Position numbers and translations under genes: made by a program. This document shows, in pieces, positions 56,927 through 64,000 of a stretch of 64,000 bases of DNA. The DNA comes from Flavivirga amylovorans. Its GTDB lineage: Bacteria > Bacteroidota > Bacteroidia > Flavobacteriales > Flavobacteriaceae. The first letter of the stretch is position 1, and the number at the start of each line of letters is the position of its first letter. The DNA lies in contig NZ_JAUOEM010000001.1 in the NCBI RefSeq assembly GCF_030540875.1, positions 558,001-622,000 on the forward strand. The letters are read 5' to 3'. The notes below the pieces were generated by a model. It had not been told where the DNA came from and ran no database searches. It saw nothing but the letters and a program-made list of their open reading frames with translations.

Positions 56927-59740
56927 TTATCTGGTTTGCGTTCCAGTTACCCTAAAATTATCAAAAGATACAATAGTATTAGGTTTTTCAGAATATGTAA
57001 CAACAACTCCTGCCCAACTACCTTCAATAGGTGATATTCTAAAATTATAAATAACCAATTGATTATTTAGATAGCATGATATGTAGTTACCTTCTTTAAC
57101 AACTTTTAAGGTATTGTTGGTTTTTTTTGGGGAGACGTTTATCCTTTTTAACTCTTTCCACTTTTTGTCTTTAAACAAATGTAATTCAACATAGTTGTTT
57201 GCAATATTAAATACATGACCATTTGTACCATCATAATCAAAGTACAACCCAGTATGTGTTTGAGATTCACTAATAATAATATCAGTTTCAACGGTGTATT
57301 TATAAGTGTCTATCTCAAAATCATCACCCTTCCAATAACTATAATTGTCATTAATAACTTTAAGTTGTAAACTTTCAAAAATATATTTCCACGTACGGTT
57401 ATCACTACTAGACTCTTTAAATCTGGATGTAGATGTCTCATCCGAAAAATCATCATAATACTCGAAATCCTTAATTATATGTTTTGCTCCTTTATTAACT
57501 AAAAGATTTTTGATTTTTTCATTATTTAAATTTTTAGCATAGTACAACATACTATTTCCACCCTTAACAGTATCATTAATAAAATTTACAGCTTCAGTAT
57601 TTAAAATACGCTCTAAAATATTGAGATCTTTAGTATCAATAGCTTCTTTTAGTGATAAATAGCCGTCTTCATCTTTGCCTTCCCAACCAGCGTCAATTAA
57701 CTTTGTAGCAATTTTCTCTTGATTTGAAGCATTTTCATCTGAATACTTGGAAAGTATATCAGACATAATATTAGGATAAGAATTAAAATCAAAAGTACCA
57801 ATGGCATCCATAGTTTTATCGAGTAGGGCATAGTCTATGTTTTCAATTGCTTGTTCGATATTGTAGCCATTTTTTGATTTTGAAAAGTTGTACGAAAAAC
57901 GACCTCCCAAAACCAAAAAAATAAACAAAAAACCTGAAATGTAATATTTTTTTAGTGCAGCGTTTTTTAAAGCATCATAAGTAATTATTGAAAACCCTAG
58001 AATTATTGATAATAACCAAACATAGTAGCCTGATTTTAGCTTATTTATGTGTAAAGTTCCGCTTATGTCTAGAGCATTATGTAACCAACTAGAATAACCA
58101 TTGCCAGAACTAAGAAACATCCACCATGATGATGCTATGAAAATGCTACAAATAAAAAGAATTATTACAAATTTCAAGAAATCTTTATGCTTTTTAAATA
58201 AAAACAAAAAAATTGCCATTGTAAAAAAAACATTTGGTATTAAGGTAAGAAACCTACCATCACTAAATTTAATTAAGTGTATGGTATCAAAACCATTATA
58301 ATCATTATAAATTGTTAATAAAAAAGAAAAGCAAAACAGAATTAAAGCAAAAAGTAAAAAGTATACATTAAGAGGCTTGTTTAGGAAAATGGTTTTTAAA
58401 TTCCTTTTTCGAAGTAGTAGCCAAAAAGGAAAAATGATTTCTACAGACCAAAACAAGATTTTAAAAAAATACCATATAAACCAATCACTGGATTTCTCTG
58501 GAAAAGATTCAATTATTCCTAATGTTAGAAGTATATTACCATACAATAATATACCATAGCATATAACTTTAGCTATGGCATTCTCTTTAGATTTTAATAT
58601 TAAAAAAAACAAAAGCGTTATACAAATAGGATAGAGGGATATTATGAAAAACTCGTAGTTACCAAATCCAACTATAAATGTACCTAAACTTGCCAGTAAA
58701 TTTATAATTCCAAAAACCCATAAGATAATTTTTTCCCATTTGCGGAGTTGGTTTTTATTTTCAGAAGGGTTTTTTTTAAAACTCTTTACGGAATTTTGTT
58801 GCTGATTTAATATTATTGTTTCATCAATAATTTCTTTTTTTTGTGGTTTTACTATTTTAGTTTTTTCATCCAGTTCTTTTATTAATAACAAAAGGTCATC
58901 AACTTTTTTTGGTCTTTTTGCTGCTTCTTTTTGAAAACAAGCTTTAAGCATATCAACATATGAACTAGGTACTTTTGAATAATCTGGAGTATCATTCACA
59001 ATAGCATCTTTTACCAATTCATAATCTTTGCTGTTGTTTCCAAAAGGTAACTTACCTGTTAACATACGGTAAATAATAACTCCAATAGCCCAAATGTCCG
59101 TTCGGTTAGTTATTTCTCCATCTATGCCAAAACGTTTCTTGTAAATTTGCTCAGGAGCCATGTAATGAGGGGTACCAACACCTTCAGTCATGGAATGCTG
59201 TAATAAGTTATCCGAAAATACATCTCGACTTATACCAAAATCTGTAATCTTAGCAATAGGAAAACCTTTCCTGTTCTTAGTGATAAGTATATTACCAGGT
59301 TTTAAATCTCTATGTATTATCCCTTCAGTATGCAAATAACTAACTCCGTTAAGAATATCCTTAATTATTTTATCTAATAGGTTGTTTTCTGGGTGGGTTT
59401 GCATAAAATTTGCTAGTGTACCTTCAGTAGCATATTCCATAATTAATACCGCATGGCTAATTGAGCGCCCCATAACATCTTCATGCTTTAAGTAATCTAA
59501 ACCAAAATAGGTAATGATATTTGAATGTGATAAACCATCTACGTTTTGAAATTCTTTTTCTAAACTATATTTTTTTAATCCTGTGCTAACAGAAGACCCT
59601 TTAGAAACAGCTTCTTTATAAATTTTAAGTGCTACATACCTGTTGTTGGTATTTGTGTCTTTAGCCTTAAAAACTTCAGCAAATGCTCCTTCAGCAATTA
59701 AATCATTATCAGGATTCCATTTATATTGGTTGAGATTCAT
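56927..59740 (-). CDS. Polytopic membrane Ser/Thr kinase with ankyrin-like and lectin-like C-terminal domains
   Basis: 937 residues. The first ~290 are closely related to the kinase at 44234 (both open with N-Q-Y-x-W-N-P and LIAEGAFAEVFKA), with Lys39, Asp145 in HRDLKPGNIL and GTPHYMAPEQIY, so it should be active. Then about nine hydrophobic helices (about 340-613), an ankyrin-like helical region (about 650-755; ATKLIDAGWEGKDEDGYLSL, LLVNKGAKH), and a concanavalin-like/DUF1080-type beta-sandwich (about 760-937; GLYFDYDGTNGHVFNI, ISCYLNNQLVIYN, VSFDNFRVTG). The sensor part thus differs fully from the WG-repeat kinase. It converges on the operon containing the sigma factor. Confidence 0.9.
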   Translation of the reverse strand: MNLNQYKWNPDNDLIAEGAFAEVFKAKDTNTNNRYVALKIYKEAVSKGSSVSTGLKKYSLEKEFQNVDGLSHSNIITYFGLDYLKHEDVMGRSISHAVLIMEYATEGTLANFMQTHPENNLLDKIIKDILNGVSYLHTEGIIHRDLKPGNILITKNRKGFPIAKITDFGISRDVFSDNLLQHSMTEGVGTPHYMAPEQIYKKRFGIDGEITNRTDIWAIGVIIYRMLTGKLPFGNNSKDYELVKDAIVNDTPDYSKVPSSYVDMLKACFQKEAAKRPKKVDDLLLLIKELDEKTKIVKPQKKEIIDETIILNQQQNSVKSFKKNPSENKNQLRKWEKIILWVFGIINLLASLGTFIVGFGNYEFFIISLYPICITLLFFLILKSKENAIAKVICYGILLYGNILLTLGIIESFPEKSSDWFIWYFFKILFWSVEIIFPFWLLLRKRNLKTIFLNKPLNVYFLLFALILFCFSFLLTIYNDYNGFDTIHLIKFSDGRFLTLIPNVFFTMAIFLFLFKKHKDFLKFVIILFICSIFIASSWWMFLSSGNGYSSWLHNALDISGTLHINKLKSGYYVWLLSIILGFSIITYDALKNAALKKYYISGFLFIFLVLGGRFSYNFSKSKNGYNIEQAIENIDYALLDKTMDAIGTFDFNSYPNIMSDILSKYSDENASNQEKIATKLIDAGWEGKDEDGYLSLKEAIDTKDLNILERILNTEAVNFINDTVKGGNSMLYYAKNLNNEKIKNLLVNKGAKHIIKDFEYYDDFSDETSTSRFKESSSDNRTWKYIFESLQLKVINDNYSYWKGDDFEIDTYKYTVETDIIISESQTHTGLYFDYDGTNGHVFNIANNYVELHLFKDKKWKELKRINVSPKKTNNTLKVVKEGNYISCYLNNQLVIYNFRISPIEGSWAGVVVTYSEKPNTIVSFDNFRVTGTQTR

Positions 59741-59883
59741 TTAAAATTACTTTTGGTTAGTTGAGTAAATATAGTTTACACTGTTATTAAAACAAAAAAG
59801 GATGTTACTTATAATAACTTTTTTTTTTGAGTAATCTGACTCATTTTATTGCTTCATTATTAAGTGTTTAATAGTTAATAGCA

Positions 59884-59902
59884 AAATTTAAAAAATGTCA
59901 CT
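59884..59902 (-). promoter_or_regulatory. Shared AGTGACA-type motif, kinase 2
   Basis: On the reverse strand AGTGACATTTTTTAAATTT, then TGCTATTAACTA. About 155 bases before the kinase start; same layout as at 43964 and 60028. Confidence 0.4.
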
Positions 59903-60027
59903 CTTCTAGTTATCATCTAAATTAATTTATAACCACTTAAGGGGATTTGTTTTTTAGTATATAATGTAGAATTGAATAATTTTTTACCAAAAATTAAACG
60001 ATTTTTTTAAAATTACTTAAATCGGGA

Positions 60028-60054
60028 AGTGACATTTTCAAATTAGCAGTATAA
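60028..60054 (+). promoter_or_regulatory. Shared AGTGACA-type motif, DUF1036-like gene
   Basis: AGTGACATTTTCAAATTAGC followed by AGTATAAACC; 53 bases upstream of the start codon, a normal promoter distance. Confidence 0.45.
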
Positions 60055-60086
60055 ACCAATATAAATAACTATTAAAACCGCATAAA

Positions 60087-60920
60087 ATGAAGTCACTAAA
60101 AATTAATAATCCTGCCCTCAATAATGCATTTTTTTTAAATGTATTAACCATAAGATTAATTACAGCTTTTTTCTTTACAATTATATTTTCTATTGGAGTC
60201 CATGCACAAGATGTGTTCGAAATAAAATTTACAGCTGGTTATACTCAATACAGAGGCGCTCTGGTAATTTATAATAGTGGGTCTGGAAAAATGAGAGTTA
60301 GATATTATAGTAATGGTAAAACCAAAATGGTTGAACAAACAATGAAAATTGAGAATACTCAATATGGTATGAGACTTACAGGATATAATCCTGTTTACCC
60401 CAATACGTCTATTAAACACCCTTCGTATAATGCAGATAATTTTTATATATCGGTTAATGAAAATGGTAAATATAGTATAACCAATATAGATGATGGTGGA
60501 ACTCCAGCTAAGACTACTATACGGTTAATAAAGGGGAAATATTCTATTGATAAATTTCTGGGTGATTTTAACTGGGAACTTAATTCTACTAGCACTTCTA
60601 AACAAATTTATTTTAAGAATACTTGTAGTTCTGATATAAAATTAGCAGTTAGATATCGTTATAATGATGAGAGTTGGACAACGAAATACTGGTACAATAT
60701 TGATGGTAATGAAAGAACATACTTATCTTCAAATGGAAATAGACTAACTACCAATAACAGCATAGTTTATATTTATGCTAAAATTCCTGGTGAGAATTAT
60801 GAATGGTCTGGTGAAAAATCTAGATATATAAATGGTGAATATTACGATATGATGGAATATGAAATGAATATAGACTCCGATGGAGATTATTATATTTCTT
60901 TAAATTGCTTAAATCGTTAA
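60087..60920 (+). CDS. Secreted protein with C-terminal DUF1036-like domain
   Basis: 277 residues with a long N-region and signal peptide (ends IGVHAQ; Met at 60087 is the only good start). The first ~130 mature residues form a beta-rich domain (VFEIKFTAGYTQYRGALVIY, GSGKMRVRYYSNGKTKMVEQ). The C-terminal half, KQIYFKNTCSSDIKLAVRYR with SWTTKYWYNIDGNE following, resembles DUF1036, a small domain of unknown function with conserved N-C and W residues found near signalling and stress genes. It is divergently transcribed from kinase 2 and shares its motif, so it is probably part of the same response. Function unknown. Confidence 0.6.
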   Translation: MKSLKINNPALNNAFFLNVLTIRLITAFFFTIIFSIGVHAQDVFEIKFTAGYTQYRGALVIYNSGSGKMRVRYYSNGKTKMVEQTMKIENTQYGMRLTGYNPVYPNTSIKHPSYNADNFYISVNENGKYSITNIDDGGTPAKTTIRLIKGKYSIDKFLGDFNWELNSTSTSKQIYFKNTCSSDIKLAVRYRYNDESWTTKYWYNIDGNERTYLSSNGNRLTTNNSIVYIYAKIPGENYEWSGEKSRYINGEYYDMMEYEMNIDSDGDYYISLNCLNR

Positions 60921-61211
60921 AAGAAGATAAATATGATGACTGTCCAAATTACCTTTTTATTGCTAATAGGTAAATAGAATTTAATCTATGATTATATAAA
61001 AACACTATGGGTATATTTAAATTTTTTATGTAAATGCCTTATTCGTATGAATAATTATGGATTTTAATAATTTTTCATAAATATTTAGGTATATAAACTT
61101 TCTTAAAATATGAAATACTTATAAAATCATAAAAAAGAATCCAATAAAAATTCGTTGTGAAATTATCACGACATGAAAACGTGTTATCACTTGATAATAG
61201 CAATGATATAA

Positions 61212-61510
61212 GTGAACATCCTAAATATTACACTTTTAAAAAATTTGGGTGCAAGAGATTTTACCCAAATGAAAAAGAAATTTTCTGAAAATGTAGTTTG
61301 GCGACTTTTCAATCCGATGATTCCTAATATTGTTGGTAACTATTTCGGAGTTGATGGAGTTTTAAAGTTATTTAGAACATTTGATATTATAATACGGGAT
61401 CCCTTGAATATACTCCCATGAAAATAATTGCTGTTGGAAAAGAATTGATAATAATGCATGTTAAAAACCGAATGAGTGCGTACACAAATCTTGTAAAAAT
61501 AAATACTTTT
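61212..61510 (+). pseudogene. Broken NTF2/SnoaL-like gene
   Basis: The frame from 61212 gives MKKKFSENVVWRLFNPMIPN and GNYFGVDGVLKLFRT, typical of the first half of NTF2-like (SnoaL) proteins. Around 61400 the frame changes to EYTPMKIIAVGKELIIMHVK, the matching next strand, and then degenerates. A frameshift and loss of the C-terminus make it a pseudogene. It is a paralog by fold of the intact 62157-62504 gene. The gap 60921-61211 shows nothing else. Confidence 0.6.
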
Positions 61511-61624
61511 CAGACCTCTTGTTATTAATTTCATTTTCTATTAAAAGAACAGAAATAGTTGATGGTCGAAATATTCGACATCCAATACCTAATCTTCTTT
61601 CATGACGTTACATTTAGTTTTTGG

Positions 61625-62074
61625 TTAGCAATAGTTTTTAGCATCAAAATTTCTAACAGAAGTGATAATCTCTTTAAGAAAGGTATCTTTATCTGTCATT
61701 ATCCTGTGAATTACTGCGTTCATTTTGTCAGAATCTTGGTTTGAAACTTGTAAGGTATTATCAAAATTAAAGCCAAAAACGAGCATTTCCAGTACAATAG
61801 GAATTAATCCAATACCTTTTTCTGTAAGGGTATAGACTTTCTTTGTTTTTTGGAGTTCATATTTTTTGCTAATTAAAAAATCATTAGATTCCAGCATTTT
61901 TAATCTATCTGATAAAATATTAGTAGCAATACCTTCACCGCTTTCTAGGAATTCATTATAGAAACGCAAACCTCTAAAAACAATATCTCTTATTATTAAT
62001 AGTGTCCATTTGTCACCAAGTATATCTAAAGCCCTACTTATAGGGCATTCAGACCTTTTATTATTTTTTTTCAT
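61625..62074 (-). CDS. HxlR-family transcriptional regulator
   Basis: ATG at 62074 (MKKNNKRSECP) is preferred over the TTG at 62077; 149 residues. Winged-helix HxlR signature: CPISRALDILGDKWTLLIIR, then LRFYNEF, GIATNILSDRLKMLE and KVYTLTEKG. The Cys near the N-terminus is the conserved redox/electrophile-sensing position in several HxlR proteins (YodB, HypR). It is divergent from the NTF2-like gene; two inverted repeats in between (62080-62132) are its likely operators. The C-terminal ~50 residues are longer than in minimal members. Confidence 0.92.
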   Translation of the reverse strand: MKKNNKRSECPISRALDILGDKWTLLIIRDIVFRGLRFYNEFLESGEGIATNILSDRLKMLESNDFLISKKYELQKTKKVYTLTEKGIGLIPIVLEMLVFGFNFDNTLQVSNQDSDKMNAVIHRIMTDKDTFLKEIITSVRNFDAKNYC

Positions 62075-62079
62075 CAAAT

Positions 62080-62132
62080 ACTTGTTTTTTGCAAGTTATC
62101 ATGTATATTTGCATCACTTGCTTTTTGCAAGT
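62080..62132. promoter_or_regulatory. HxlR operator pair overlapping a promoter
   Basis: Two 17-base inverted repeats: ACTTGTTTTTTGCAAGT (62080-62096) and ACTTGCTTTTTGCAAGT (62116-62132), centres 36 bases apart. Between them TATATTTG (62103-62110) matches the -7 TAnnTTTG element for the rightward NTF2-like gene, with TTG at 62082-62084 in the -33 position. A protein on both sites would block this promoter. Confidence 0.7.
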
Positions 62133-62156
62133 AACAAATATAATTAATTTAAAGTT

Positions 62157-62504
62157 ATGACAAAACCATTGAAAGTAGTAGAAGGCTTTTTTAAAGCGAT
62201 TAACGTCGGCGATTTTAACTTAGCAAAAGAATTTATGACAGACAATCATGAATACCATGGTCCCATGTTCTCAACCACTAACCCACAAGATTATTTTGAA
62301 AAATTAAAGGCCTTCGAAATGGAGTTTGCTGTTGAAACCCAAGATATGTTGGTAACGGATAATAGCGTAACACATGTAGCTGTTTTAAAAGTTATTTCAC
62401 CAATGCAAGTAAGTATACCCACTTGTGAAGTTTTTAAAATTAGACAAGGGAAGATTGCAAAACAATTATTCTATTTTGATACGGCTCTGTTTCCTAAAGG
62501 ATAA
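62157..62504 (+). CDS. NTF2/SnoaL-like small protein
   Basis: 115 residues, cytoplasmic. It shows the short NTF2-like cone pattern: VVEGFFKAINVGDFNLAKEF, MTDNHEYHGPMF, a central strand pair and KIRQGKIAKQLFYFDT at the end. Such proteins are often small-molecule isomerases or binding proteins; no catalytic residues can be assigned. It is controlled by a promoter embedded in HxlR-type operators, so it is probably induced by an electrophile or oxidant. Confidence 0.8.
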   Translation: MTKPLKVVEGFFKAINVGDFNLAKEFMTDNHEYHGPMFSTTNPQDYFEKLKAFEMEFAVETQDMLVTDNSVTHVAVLKVISPMQVSIPTCEVFKIRQGKIAKQLFYFDTALFPKG

Positions 62505-62524
62505 TTAACTTCAAGAATAAAGAA

Positions 62525-62953
62525 TTATATCTTCTTAGAGACTTTTTTATATTCTTTAAGTAAGGCAGTACTCATTTTTTCTTGTAAAGACTTTCCGCCA
62601 TCAACAATCTCTTTGACATGTTTTTTATCTTTTTCAGATACATCTCTGTGTTTAGTACTCCATTGAGCAATTTCTAACATTACTGGCATTAAATCAATCC
62701 CTTTTTTAGTAAGCGTGTACACATTTTTTTGTTTGTGGTGCTCATCTTTGCTCTTGATAATTACACCTAAATCCTCCAGTTTATTCAATCTGTTGGTTAA
62801 TATATTGCTCGCTATTTTTTCATCGGATTCGCGTATTTCATTGAAATAACGTTTCCCATCAAACATAAGGTCTCTAATAATTAATAAAGTCCATTTATCG
62901 CCAAAGACTTCTAAGGCTTGATTTATAGGGCATTGAGATTTACAATCCTTCAT
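62525..62953 (-). CDS. HxlR-family transcriptional regulator (second)
   Basis: 142 residues, ATG at 62953. Signature CPINQALEVFGDKWTLLIIR with RYFNEI, KIASNILTNRLNKLED and NVYTLTKKG; conserved Cys in the KSQCPINQA segment, with a further Cys at residue 4. About half identical by eye to the first HxlR protein, so the two are paralogs. Its 3' end faces the NTF2-like gene (20-base gap); its 5' end is divergent from the SDR gene, with an operator-like repeat between them. Confidence 0.92.
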   Translation of the reverse strand: MKDCKSQCPINQALEVFGDKWTLLIIRDLMFDGKRYFNEIRESDEKIASNILTNRLNKLEDLGVIIKSKDEHHKQKNVYTLTKKGIDLMPVMLEIAQWSTKHRDVSEKDKKHVKEIVDGGKSLQEKMSTALLKEYKKVSKKI

Positions 62954-62971
62954 TTTAGTAATTTTATTTTG

Positions 62972-63032
62972 AAACTAGTTGCATAATACAATTAGTTTTG
63001 TATATATTTGTCTGGTTGTTTTTTGCAACTGG
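62972..63032. promoter_or_regulatory. Operator-like repeat and promoter between HxlR 2 and the SDR gene
   Basis: GGTTGTTTTTTGCAACTGG (63014-63032) has the same core TTG(T/C)TTTTTGCAA as the two sites at 62080-62132. AACTAGTTGC at 62974-62983 is an inverted relative of its right half (GCAACTGGTC). TATATTTG at 63003-63010 fits a -7 element for the SDR gene. Confidence 0.6.
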
Positions 63033-63154
63033 TCAAATATACTACTAAAAATTCAAATGAGTATGAGTAAATTATATATAATAGAACATTATGAGGTGTT
63101 AAATAAGCAGGATTATTTTTTTCGAGAATATATAAATAACTAAAAATATAGAAA

Positions 63155-63937
63155 ATGAAAAGTCAATTATTAGAAAACAAAAATGCTCTTATTTTTGGAG
63201 CCAAAGGAGCCACAGGTATAAAAGTAGCTGAAGCATTAAAAGAAAATGGTGCTAACATATACATGTCAGATATCAATGTTGATGGTATAGAAACGTCAGA
63301 TCTAGGTGATATAAGAAGATTAGATACTTTAAATGTAGACGACGTAAAACAATATTTTAATTGGTTTGAAAAAGAGCACGTTAGCGTAGATATTGTTATT
63401 AATCTTAGTACTTCAGATCCAGCAGATTATAATCATGGCAAACCAGCGATGGATGTTTCTTTAGAACAATTCATGATGCCTCTTAAGAGCACTACAGCTT
63501 CACAGTTTGTAACAGCTAAAGCTTCATATTCAGTAATGTCTAAACAAAAAAGTGGTGTTATTATTTTTATAACGTCCACATTAGCAAAAGTAGGTTCACC
63601 ATGGAGTCCAGCTTTAACCGCTTCGCATGCAGCTACAGAAGGTTTGCTTAAAAGCTTGGCAAACGAATGGGGGCCTGAAGGCATCCGGGTTATAGGTGTG
63701 CGATCTGAGGCTATGCCAGATTCACCAACTATAGATTATACGTTTACGACTATGGGAGCAAATATGAGCATGAATAGAGATGACATGCAAGGGTTTATTG
63801 AACAAAACAAGACCGCATTAAAAAGGCTTCCATCTACCAAAGAAACAGCAAATGTGGTCGTACTGGCCGCTTCAGATTTGGCAGGTTATATGACGGGAAC
63901 CATACTTAACCATTCAGGCGGACACATATTGGAATAA
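63155..63937 (+). CDS. SDR-family protein with altered active site
   Basis: 260 residues with a Rossmann fold: ALIFGAKGATGIKVAEAL (variant GxxxGxG nucleotide loop), MSDINVDG after strand 2, and the classical end LAASDLAGYMTGTILNHSGG. Ser141 is in IFITSTLAK, but where SDRs have Y-x-x-x-K this protein reads ALTASHAATEG: Leu154 replaces the catalytic Tyr and His158 replaces the Lys. It may therefore bind nucleotide without the normal oxidoreductase chemistry. Divergent from the second HxlR gene and presumably controlled by it. The region after 63937 has no further gene within the window. Confidence 0.88.
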   Translation: MKSQLLENKNALIFGAKGATGIKVAEALKENGANIYMSDINVDGIETSDLGDIRRLDTLNVDDVKQYFNWFEKEHVSVDIVINLSTSDPADYNHGKPAMDVSLEQFMMPLKSTTASQFVTAKASYSVMSKQKSGVIIFITSTLAKVGSPWSPALTASHAATEGLLKSLANEWGPEGIRVIGVRSEAMPDSPTIDYTFTTMGANMSMNRDDMQGFIEQNKTALKRLPSTKETANVVVLAASDLAGYMTGTILNHSGGHILE

Positions 63938-64000
63938 GCATACCTCCAGTTTTAAGATAATAACTTGAATGTAGAGGTCTGTGGTTGGTCAGCTTACATT

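Larger units (their letters stand above)
59741..60086. other. Divergent promoter region of kinase 2 and the DUF1036-like gene
   Basis: 346 AT-rich bases with two AGTGACA-type blocks facing outward (59884-59902 reverse; 60028-60054 forward). No gene. Confidence 0.6.

Overview
The window comes from a low-GC, AT-rich marine Bacteroidota, most likely Flavobacteriaceae. The evidence is the SusC/SusD pairs, type IX secretion (T9SS) C-terminal sorting domains, lipoproteins with acidic residues after the lipidated Cys, a hybrid two-component regulator, TAnnTTTG-type promoters, and S1 sulfatases beside algal-polysaccharide enzymes. I saw no rRNA, tRNA or CRISPR array.

Bases 1-43150 are a large polysaccharide utilization locus (PUL) for a sulfated galactan, plausibly of carrageenan type. 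It holds a GH29 fucosidase (cut by the window edge), a GH2 beta-galactosidase, a CBM9-like lipoprotein, two S1 sulfatases, a GH82 (iota-carrageenase)-like beta-helix protein, two tandem GH141-like beta-helix proteins, and small T9SS cargo proteins. These are followed by a seven-gene uptake operon (20925-35511): two FISUMP-type lipoproteins, SusC, SusD, SusC, SusD, and a DUF1735-like lipoprotein. A reverse-strand hybrid two-component sensor/regulator (35854-39945) is the likely controller. A T9SS FISUMP protein and a thioredoxin-fold protein close the locus. The PUL carries scars: a mosaic fragment of the CBM9-like gene, an IS4-type transposase remnant, three copies of a MITE-like element, and a decayed SASA carbohydrate esterase.

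Bases 43850-60920 hold a compact signalling and envelope module that I do not recognise as a named system. An 11-gene forward operon encodes a transmembrane Ser/Thr kinase with a WG-repeat ectodomain, a PP2C phosphatase, three secreted proteins or lipoproteins (one CsgG-like, one LPP20/FlgT-like, one DUF6175-like), another secreted protein, a secreted M48 peptidase, a double-FHA ABC transporter fusion, a LEA14-like lipoprotein, an ECF-type sigma factor, and a membrane protein in the anti-sigma position. A second kinase with the same N-terminus but a different sensor part lies convergently. Divergent from that kinase is a secreted DUF1036-like protein, and a third kinase survives as a fragment. 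The same AGTGACA-type motif lies upstream of all three transcription units, suggesting one regulon. This module is the best candidate for a previously undescribed system.

Bases 61200-64000 are a small redox and regulatory neighbourhood: a broken NTF2-like gene, two HxlR regulators, an NTF2-like small protein, and an SDR-family protein whose catalytic Tyr and Lys appear to be replaced. Three near-identical operator-like inverted repeats lie in front of the divergent genes.
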